In this document: piece after piece, positions 58,601 through 64,000 of the stretch
How the letters are laid out: each line of letters begins with the position of its first letter
Position numbering within the stretch: the first letter of the stretch is position 1
From: Owenia fusiformis
Taxonomy: Eukaryota; Annelida; Polychaeta; Sabellida; Oweniidae
Reading direction: 5' to 3'
DNA length: 64,000 bases
Assembly (NCBI GenBank): GCA_903813345.2
Contig: CAIIXF020000004.1
Span: 23,997,985 to 24,061,984, forward strand
Position numbers and translations under genes: made by a program
The notes under the pieces: generated by a model
Told to the model about the DNA's origin: nothing
The model's database searches: none
The model's input: only the letters and a program-made list of their open reading frames with translations

Positions 58601-61600
58601 GAAACAAATGTATTTTTTCTAAATGTGATATATGTTAGTAGAATGGGAAACAAATGTATTACTTCTAAATGTGATATATGTTAGTAGAATGGGAAACAAA
58701 TGTACTATTTCAAAATGTGGGATATGTAAGTAGAATGGGAAACAAAGGTATTTTTCCAAATGTGACATAGTTATTAGTAGAATGGGAAACAAATGTATTA
58801 TTTCACAATGTCACTATGCAAAAAGAGTGGGAAACAAATGTATTAATTCAAAATATTGTATATAAAAGTAGACTAATGTGACATATGTAAGTTGAATGGG
58901 AAACAAATGTTTTATTTCCAAATGTGACATTTAATAAGAAACTGCACCATATCGTTACATGATCCAGGAACTGTTTTACACAATTTACATATAACTTATT
59001 CAAAAACTTTACATACATAATAATGTAACCTATTCAGGAACTGTTTCACGCAATATCTGTAACTGAAACTCCTTTACATAATGATGTTAAAGGCTCAGAA
59101 AATGATTTGCACAGTATGTGTTACTAATTCAGGAACTGTTTAGCATATTTCATGTGTCCGTTTGGGATCTGTTTTACACAAAGTACGTAAATTATTCAGG
59201 AACTGACTAGTTTACACAATATATGTCACCGATTAGTAAACTATTTGCACAATTTATGCAATTGATAGGGTTACAGTATTATTTTCTCAATTGTTTTAAT
59301 TAACTCTTTCGATTTATTATTTATCAATACAAAAACAATGATTAAAATATAAGCATCTACTCGAAGCAATGCTATTAAAATATATGTGATTTCAGATATT
59401 GACGGATGGGAGAACATACAAGAAGGGGGGAAAGAAACTTACGCTTAGAGCCGCAAATGCCAATCACAAGGCTGGTATTTTCACGCTTGTTGCAGCTCTT
59501 CCAGCAGGTCATAGGAAGACGGCAAAACTTAATGATGAATTCAGAGCAATTGCTTCTAAAGGTGCAAATGGGAAAAAACTTCTCTTTGCTGTCAATAGGT
59601 AAGGCGCAGTTTTGTAATTAGTTAATGGCTTTACTTTATAACAATATTTAGCCAATGTTATTTCATTGTAAATATATTGGCGATTTTGACCGTATAAAAC
59701 ACTACTATTGTAAAGTATTCCATGTAGGGACATTACATTTCTCTCAGCATCTATACCATCACTATCAATAGAGAGGTTTCGCAAAACGAATTGGCTAAAA
59801 CGTATCCGCATCCGTATCTCGTTACGTTTACGGATACGTATTTCGATAATTTTCGTTTCGCAGTTCGTTTTTTGAAGTACGTAATTATAAACGCATCTCA
59901 ATCCGTGTTTAATAGTAATAATAATAGTAATATAATAAGAGACTTCATCTGCAATAAGATTTCAAAACACCATTGGGAGTGTCAGCTTTCAGAATCACAA
60001 CTCCAAAAGTATTTTTGGTGAGTGCAAAAATACATATTAACCCTTTCATCCCTAAGGTGTCATTTATTAATTTCATGACATCAATTTCAAGAATATCCTT
60101 TAGGGCAGAAGAGATTATTTCTAGGTTTACAATAACTAATTCAGTGTCAAATTATACTTTTGGGAATATTTAAAGGTTTGAAAACAGAAAACAGGCTGAA
60201 TAGTGGTCATTACGTGACGTGCAGTGACTGCGTTATGCCACAAAATGCGTAAAGATTTCTAAAATCACTTGCCATACTGCACATGGACCTTTAATTTCAT
60301 GTTCTTGCAGCTGTATATTTTGGTAATAATTCAAGATCAAATAAGTAAAAAAATGCGACGTGGGCAAGGCCAGGGCATTCGGAAACCACACGTTTTCACA
60401 CAAGCCACCCCCTTTCCTCATACATGAGCTTTAGTTGAAAACTCATGCCTCATATAAACTAAGGAGGGGAGCAAAGTAACATATTTGATCATAGAAAGCG
60501 ACACAATTATATCATTTATGCAATAAAAGTATGTTTAGATGAGAAATCAACAAAAAATAAATTATGTAAAAAGATAAATTAGCATTGTTTTTCTTGAATT
60601 CATTGAACAACAGGGGACCAGCTCATCAGAGTGCGACGAGAAGCTAACGTTTATCATACCAGTTGAATATCTCACCATCATAATACCCTATATCCCCTTT
60701 GGGGTCTACACAGAATCAACTGATAAACCAAAAACATAATACACTAAACCGACCATTTGTTTCTTAACCCAATAAACACAACAACCTGGTCGGCCACAGC
60801 CCACAACTCTACATATAAAACCTATAACAACCAAACACAACCTAGATCACCAATCATGCAACAGTACAATAGAACATAACCCAGTGTCGAAATACACAGG
60901 ACGCAATAGAGCATAACCCAGCACCAAAGCCAGCATAGCGCAACCTGACTTACAACCACCAAAACACAACCAACTGTCAGGTTAACACAATATGTCACAA
61001 CCCAATAATAAGACAACAAAGACAAACACAATCAATTGTTGAATTAACTCAACACAATTGTGCACAATCCAACACTAAACAATAAAAACACAATCAGGCA
61101 CAACCAATAAAACACAACTAAAGTAACAACCATGAAAACACATCGAACTGTGAAATTATCACCACACAATTTGGCACAACCCAATGGTAAACCAACAAAA
61201 GCAAACAAATCACAATTTTTCAAAACCCAAAACAAAACAATCAAAACAAAATCAGGCACAGGCAAAAAAACACATTAAAATTGTAATACCGAGATACACT
61301 ACTAACTTAACCCAATTGGAGACAACGCCAATCACACAACACAATCAGACACAACATGATACCTCACCCGACTAGCCACAACCAGCTAGCCAACCAACAT
61401 AACATATTCACAAGAGAAAACAACCCATTATGAGATTAACATAACACAATGGGTCACAACCCACGACTAAATCACCAGATTAACAGCCATCAAAAGAGAA
61501 CCGTATCTCAAACGTACACAACACAATTCGGCAAAACCTATACCTACTTGACACTAACCCACCATTACACAACCAGGCTTAACCAAATACTCAATTGATT

Positions 61601-64000
61601 TACTCAACCCATCAAAACACAATCAGGCACAACCAATAAACCACAACGAAACGTTGATACCGATTTACTCAACTAAGTTATTCCGAATGGAGACAATCGC
61701 ACAAAACAATCGGGGACAACCCGATATCTACTGAATATGTACTTGAATTACACCCCCCCCCCCTTCCCTATCATCACAAGGTTGCTACTGAAGAACACAT
61801 CATGGACCACTACCAAAGAGTTAGGAACATCTGGGGCCCCTACCGTGATTATGTGTAAGAGAGAAGATCTGTTACAGGATCTGGATGTCAGGCCTGTCTT
61901 TACAAAAATGAAAATCGGAAATGATACGCCAATATCATCATCCTGCTAGGATCAAAAAAATATACTCTACCTGTTACACAATCACTGACGGTGGTTCGGG
62001 GAAGTTTGGGCACTACGCTTTAGGGCACTAGTCTCCCTGGACCCCCAAACGAGGCCGCTTACTATTTGACATAGATCGCATGACTTGATGTGTGTTCAAT
62101 TCATACCACGGGAAGAAGCTACCTGGCTAGAAATTTTTTCAAAATCATTCAGTTTTTCATCATACTGAGCACTTTTCGGGAGTTTTAAGCCAAAAAGCTC
62201 CCCCTTGCCACAAGCTGGATACGGGCAAGAGTGATGCGGGGCGCCATCTTTAGGCTCTTGTCGAGGTCAGAACCAAGCTCCTATACTCAAACTAAGCCCA
62301 AGACCCTGCTCTATATGAATTCGGAGCGTGACTTAAGGCACAAAATATATATTCAGGTGGCCTAGCTGCTAACTATTGGTTTGATGTCCCTAAGAAATTG
62401 ACTACGGTATTACTATTGACCACAGAAACGATAGACCTTACATCTGCCTATTAGCAGATGTGACTAAAGCTTTATTCGTAAAAATTGCAGGCCCCTCGCT
62501 TATAATCAAAATTTATCGGCAGATAAGGCTATTACTTCATCAAAATTAGCACGTTACACATGATAACATATGTGGGTTACTAAAATTATACATTTAGGGA
62601 AATTTTTATCAAGATTTGAAGGACAAAATAGATACGGAGACAACCACGCACAGAAAGTGTTAGTTTACGTACTTTCGGTATTGCTGATGGTATCACAAAC
62701 GTATTGAGTACACTTTTACTCCATCGATGTGTTACGGATTTTGATACGGGTAGCTAAAAACGTTGTGCGAAACATGTACACTGTAATTATTGCAATACCA
62801 TTCCATACATTGTAAAATGAATTGAACATACCATTTGAAAAACTCGATTTATTTCAAACAATAAACAAATTCATTCACCAAATTTTAGTCAAATTATACA
62901 CAGCACACTGTGCTTGTTCATATAGTGATACCTTTAGAACTAAAAACAATATAATCGAAGGGTAAAATCGGTTACGTAAATGACCAACGTACCAAAGCCT
63001 CATTTTTCGTGTTTTCCGTATCATTTCACGTATAAATTGAACTGACTACGCATAAATCTTGGAAATACGTTACGGATACGGATCCGTGGAGCTAAAAACC
63101 GTTTTGCGAAACCTCTCTATTGACAATATACATACGTATCTAAGACCTTGCTCATATCATTTGAATATTTGAAATGGCCTGCTATGTGATGCGTTTGAAC
63201 GACATTTGATAAAATAAGAGACTGTTTTAAAAAAAACTGCGAAAAGCATTAATTATAATTTAATAAAAAATTTACCCCGCATGTTCAAGAATTTGCTCTA
63301 ATATGGCGCAATGGTAAATCACCCATCTCGACTTGGTCCAGATATTTCAACTTTGCTCGAACTCTACATATAAGCTTTATTGCAAGCTGCAACTGAGAGC
63401 ATGACTATACGTCGTTTGTTGCAGACAAGAAAATACAGATTGGGTCGGGGCATGATGATCTTGCTAGTCACAATTTGAACAAGGTGTCAGCTTGACATTT
63501 TAGAGAGACCCGCTTTAGTTAATGGGTTACATTTGCTTCTACATGTATACATTGGCAGGCGCCCGGCAATTTGAGTATTTTACTCAGAATTGTATTAAGT
63601 TTTGAATAGAATACTTAATCGGCTGGGCGCCGGCTGATGAATCGGCGCAAACGCGACTTAGGCATAACTTTAACTAATAGTGTGACACTGATTATGTTAT
63701 GTGCCTATATTTGTGATGAATCCTAACTTTTTAAGTTTCAATGTATTTATTTAATTACTAACACTTTTACTCTAACTTACTTATTATTACTTTACAGTGA
63801 TTGAAGGTGAAAGATCTATGATGTCGCTTGAAATCTCTTAATAATTGCGTTACTACTACATTTTCAGCTTTGATAAGTTGAAGAAATTCATGCAAGAAGC
63901 TGTATCTGACATTTGCAATGCACCAGTAATTCCTGACACCCTTGACCCAGATGTCGGCGCTGAACTAGACAAGAATGTTGATGACTTAGAAGTTGCAGAT
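42460..64000 (+). CDS. Secreted Lys/Gly-rich chitin-binding and VWA-domain protein (5' part, 10 exons)
   Basis: Exons: 42460-42532, 50895-51038, 51413-51652, 54022-54378, 56826-56855, 57323-57450, 57652-57736, 58338-58444, 59396-59598, 63868-64000 (continues past the window). They make 500 codons in one frame with GT-AG sites and consistent phases. Order: signal peptide 1-19 (MRIWQILVLLLLVTTLVEA); GGKKYGGKKY repeats 25-60; six-cysteine ChtBD2 domain 74-145 (VCQYFRC, SCAPGTFV); KNYGKKNG octapeptide repeats 153-270; VWA domain from about 283 with an intact MIDAS DMSCS (292-296) and ILTDG (389-393). VWA plus ChtBD2 recalls Pif/BMSP-type shell matrix proteins. A role as a cationic extracellular matrix protein binding chitin is inference. 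Intron 1 is 8.4 kb because of nested transposons. Confidence 0.85.
43091..43103. repeat. Target-site duplication of the LINE, left copy
   Basis: AAGTTTTATTGCG; identical 13 bp at 49627-49639. The two copies join to restore the MITE sequence. Confidence 0.92.
43132..43142 (+). promoter_or_regulatory. YY1-type motif in the LINE 5' UTR
   Basis: AAGATGGCGGC, a perfect YY1 consensus, lies 29 bp from the 5' end in the sense orientation. Mammalian L1 elements carry CAAGATGGC at a comparable place, where it directs accurate initiation. Function here is inferred. Confidence 0.5.
43433..44857 (+). CDS. LINE ORF1 protein with coiled coil, RRM-like core and C-terminal NADAR domain
   Basis: 474 codons. 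Residues 1-55 are basic/acidic and low in complexity. About 60-150 is a charged heptad-like segment (probable coiled-coil trimerisation). 154-250 (MNVYGRRSSLHFSNIPE...) and 250-305 match the RRM and C-terminal domain of L1 ORF1p (Transposase_22). 314-468 is a NADAR/YbiA-like domain: SPLGPDSYTPFECDGTMFRS, then YNKA...KAEQIL, then LLGTGSKILGECSPRDLEFG, then NLGGNELMQIRNQI. The Glu usual in the S-x-E-Q motif is Thr here (RSVTQF), and the usual W-G is F-G, so catalysis may be lost or altered. The RNA-binding chaperone role is known for the family; what NADAR adds is unknown. Confidence 0.88.
   Translation: MPRTRKNSRKDKYTANASTSVRMQASNELNSDDNDGVDENEPNQSKDSISDGKCDALIEQFQKLNEEMMRTIRLEMKTNSDDIKLAFKSELQDLKKDISYAQTLGEGNKKTLENHETRLQTIEREAALTKGNVAKLSNQYTSMYDNLQAKILDMNVYGRRSSLHFSNIPEVEGEDPKKVMRSFFERRLKMPKDQVDAIRFERVHRIPLGPKSKYRYTRVMTVKFNWYEDRETVWNRRFELKGTDHYITESFPKEVSDNRRMLFPYFKKAKELKLKCSLVADTLIIQDVRYKVGDIPRLPNELLSSNTAMRVCPDSVLYHSGISPLGPDSYTPFECDGTMFRSVTQFMSYNKAISLKDTRKAEQILQTSDPSQMRYLASTISEKDDRQWRKMRDGFLTRATSIKFKVHKHLQNILLGTGSKILGECSPRDLEFGTGCSMNDRAADDHTKWTGQNLGGNELMQIRNQIMRRNTPSA
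44858..45754 (+). other. LINE inter-ORF region
   Basis: About 0.9 kb between ORF1 and the ORF2 frame. It holds short frames (45133-45327 and 45514-45771) without recognisable domains. The latter ends 17 nt inside the ORF2 open frame, in another phase. Confidence 0.6.
45755..49507 (+). CDS. LINE ORF2: APE-type endonuclease and reverse transcriptase
   Basis: The frame is open from 45755 to the stop at 49507, up to 1250 codons. The endonuclease begins CSLNTKGIRQ, upstream of the first near-cognate start (TTG, 45845), and keeps LQETHS, VYAPN, GGDFNVV, RIDMW and KSDHKC, so its active-site residues look complete. The RT domain has NWRPITLLN, DFFKAYDS (motif A), RQGDPLS (motif B) and FADDTTL (motif C; Phe 685 counted from 45845). 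A C-terminal zinc knuckle is CSYCPLRDTLKHKFWEC. No in-frame ATG precedes the endonuclease; the first in-frame Met is about 150 residues later. Initiation must be non-AUG, by reinitiation, or the start has been lost. The product would nick target DNA and copy its RNA in the nucleus. Confidence 0.92.
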   Translation, partial: FHSAHKPVNITLCSLNTKGIRQAVKRRSVFLYLKRLKKDIYFLQETHSCENDLDEWKNEWGKNIILSHGRKRGERGVAVLFNDNFDCKVVKNTTDLDGRFIVVQIEVGGLQYTLINVYAPNLDNARKELFDELSVIVSTNFASDNVIFGGDFNVVLNREVDRYSRAIVSQQKDLSRDSLIEYMNRFDLIDVWRHQNPTKIQYTYESYAKDNMQNSVSKSRIDMWLIKRHMVKESESKIVPSIKSDHKCIVLSINSSVTHKGGPGFWKINNKLIENEAYQKLIKELIAKTKTTLNNADDIQFWEYLKYQIKVKTIEFSKQKAREIRGEEIKLLKIIESLDSELVKDDYLNEKACREYDDAKCKLNDIYQYKAEGAIERSRSDWVEKGEKSTHYFFNLEKSNYSKKTITDLNVDGNVVTDETEILNQIKAFYVDLYDSKAKADTQKFVSFEKDLNINKLNEHEKASCEGLLRVDECYKALKKFKNRKTPGSDGLSTEWYKCFWNEINEMLIKSLNLSFEKGILSVSQRQGIISLVPKGDKNHWFLKNWRPITLLNIDYKIASKSIALRISVILAKLIGPDQTAFIKDRFIGENIRYLEDILEYSKKKCIPGIICMVDFFKAYDSVEFEYIEHVLRLFNFGDTLIKWVKLFYTDIKSCVLNNNRSTGWFDIKRSCRQGDPLSCLTFILVIEVLAIRIRQDQTIKGIRLGNNEQKIELFADDTTLTVDSKESLKLALNIFDEFKDISGLCINKEKTECMYIGSERSKTEDKLYGLKWVKDPSKFLEICVSYNKKSNDFVNFEKKLDSLQKVLKMWSRRNLTLYGRVLIIKTLGISKLVYSMSMTNTPNDILTKAQQIIYSFLWGGKTEKVKRRTLIGDYDEGGLRMIDMFSMEKALKLMWLKRLIEPRQSHWKYIPELYFKPLGGIKFFIQCNFDIKTIAHDVPEFYSNILQIYSDIRNMQDPRTSSEVKSEILWNNRFVLINNKEVINKHLMDNGVVYVNDLLNDQGHFLQYYDFKAKYNVQINFIDYYAIISAVPKEWKRLLKRDLTSVFEPSLQTDLVHLTLAEKPVSLNGLTVKSIQKILNRNKYLEPLYKNEHDRELGRIDYFKMAYSCTKQNKIRQLQFKILHGICTTNAYLTQIGIKQDARCSYCPLRDTLKHKFWECRRVQIFLKAIKENLGKLFNVNLNFNAHDMVFGRSVNNENTLLNRLSLAIKYYIYAKQFNEVNPNLDVTQFENTMFMYIPELLGMTVANV
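49627..49639. repeat. Target-site duplication of the LINE, right copy
   Basis: AAGTTTTATTGCG directly after the poly(A) tail; its first AA could also belong to the tail. Confidence 0.92.
51653..53337. other. Intron 3 of the VWA gene, first part
   Basis: No gene supported. A minus-strand ATGGCCGCGATGGAACAGAA ending in AAG and the perfect donor GTAAGTG (about 52872-52900) resembles a short first exon but is isolated. GTCGTTAGG...CCTAACGAC at about 52643-52672 is a small hairpin. Confidence 0.4.
53338..53523. repeat. Palindromic MITE
   Basis: GAGGATTAGCTCCTAGAATG...CCATATATGGTATCGTGACC is mirrored by GGTCACGATACCATATATGG...GCATTCTGAGGGCAAATCCTC. Arms about 75 bp. Same family as 10301-10603. 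Confidence 0.85.
53692..54378 (+). repeat. Duplicated intron-plus-repeat-exon cassette
   Basis: The 3' part of intron 3 and exon 4 are paralogous to intron 1 and exon 2. CCGATATTTTAGAACCGACC matches CCGAAATTTCAAATACCGAC at about 42789, GGGATATTATGTTTGTATAA matches about 42830, and AAATGCATATAATTGAAG precedes the repeat exon in both. Exon 4 has since expanded to about 14 octapeptide units of 24 bp. Confidence 0.8.
54919..55161. repeat. MITE-like element with CCGAAG/CTTCGG internal repeats
   Basis: TTTTCCAATCAACCGA at the left is mirrored by TCGGTTGATTGGCAAAA at the right (one mismatch). Several AACCGAAGGTA-like units inside the left half face TCTTCGGTAATC units in the right half. Confidence 0.65.
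55353..55471. repeat. GC-rich-ended palindromic repeat, copy 1
   Basis: GTCACTTAAGCTGCGATTCA...GGCGCC pairs with GGCGCCGTAGTGAAAATCGG...GTGAC around an inner hairpin (GAGCATTTTGTTCA / TGAACAAAATACTC). Copy 2 is at 63550-63665. Confidence 0.7.
55905..56420 (-). pseudogene. LINE ORF2 C-terminal fragment
   Basis: The minus strand reads ERLLIGPDRFREKQWTLTK, then ELQWKIMHRIFPTRKLMYKY, then (frame-shifted) LCQDCLVQDNLMHYFYECRK. The last has the C-x2-C...H-x3-Y-x2-C knuckle of L1/Tx1-like ORF2 C-termini. Stops and frameshifts throughout. It is antisense to the VWA gene, in intron 4. Confidence 0.65.
57180..57207. repeat. (TA)n microsatellite
   Basis: ATTTATATATATATATATAT run in intron 5 of the VWA gene. 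Confidence 0.8.
58422..58935 (+). repeat. 46-bp minisatellite built from the exon 8 / splice-donor junction
   Basis: About ten units with the form AAATGTGGCATAT|GTAAGTAGAATGGGAAACAAATG. The first unit is the real end of exon 8 (GTGGCATAT at 58444) and its donor. Donor-like positions follow at 58491 (GTGAGT), 58537 (GTAAGT), 58588, 58634 and 58680 (GTTAGT), 58726 and 58887 (GTAAGT). Spacing is 46 bp apart from one 51-bp and one 45-bp step. Confidence 0.9.
59765..63123. mobile_element. 3.36-kb terminal-inverted-repeat transposon in intron 9
   Basis: The left end, TCAATAGAGAGGTTTCGCAA plus AACG, is exactly mirrored at 63100-63123. Inverted similarity continues (GGCTAAAACGTATCC against GGATCCGTGGAGCTAAAAAC). 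No transposase is recognised. The interior holds an A/C-rich satellite-like block and a fragment of another repeat (60030). Target-site duplication not clear. A related end lies near 32490. Confidence 0.75.
60720..61720. repeat. Strand-asymmetric A/C-rich block with CACAACC motifs
   Basis: About 1 kb in which the plus strand is dominated by A and C, with irregular repetition of CACAACC, AAACACAATCAGGCACAACC and TAACACAATGGGTCACAACC. The opposite strand shows open frames of Val/Leu/Cys-rich low complexity that are not genes. Confidence 0.75.
63550..63665. repeat. GC-rich-ended palindromic repeat, copy 2
   Basis: GCAGGCGCCCGGCAATTTGA...GAATACTTAATCGGCTGGGCGCC, same layout as 55353-55471, about 200 bp upstream of exon 10 of the VWA gene. 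Confidence 0.65.

Noticed and set aside
60822-61265. Val/Leu/Cys-rich minus-strand ORFs
   Set aside because: Product of the A/C-rich composition of the plus strand; low complexity with no membrane-protein family resemblance.

Overview
This window is nuclear DNA from an animal. It is AT-rich, its genes are split by GT-AG introns, and it is crowded with decayed transposons and palindromic MITE-like repeats. A secreted protein with a Lys/Gly/Asn/Tyr-rich repeat, a six-cysteine chitin-binding (peritrophin-A/ChtBD2) domain and a von Willebrand A domain recalls shell-matrix proteins of molluscs and other lophotrochozoans. A marine lophotrochozoan is therefore my best inference, but no species can be named.

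Layout. 1-18.7 kb holds no intact gene: nested mariner/Tc1 relics, LINE fragments, minisatellites, two dispersed palindromic MITEs, a tandem-array element, and a 5.85-kb foldback element (11.08-16.93 kb). 19.4-33.5 kb holds two minus-strand tandem paralogues, each with five exons. They encode a small secreted metallophosphoesterase of the ApaH/PPP-like type (273 and 262 aa), and the duplication includes promoter DNA. 33.5-42 kb is gene-free, with degenerate repeats, a dispersed element and a TTAA-flanked MITE. 42.46-64 kb holds the first ten coding exons (500 codons, incomplete at the window edge) of the chitin-binding/VWA gene on the plus strand.

Intron 1 of that gene contains a palindromic mariner-derived MITE. 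Inside the MITE sits a full-length 6.5-kb LINE with a 13-bp target-site duplication, a poly(A) tail, and apparently intact endonuclease and reverse transcriptase domains. Its ORF1 protein ends in a NADAR (YbiA-like) domain, a family linked to ADP-ribose and nucleotide chemistry. This is the most unusual object in the window.

A second theme is that two unrelated introns each carry a minisatellite whose unit is the 3' end of the preceding exon plus its 5' splice site (80-bp units after exon 3 of phosphatase copy B; 46-bp units after exon 8 of the VWA gene). Each gives a row of decoy splice donors. Exon joins were made by hand from splice consensus, phase and paralogue comparison. All functions are inferred from motifs, not from a database search.
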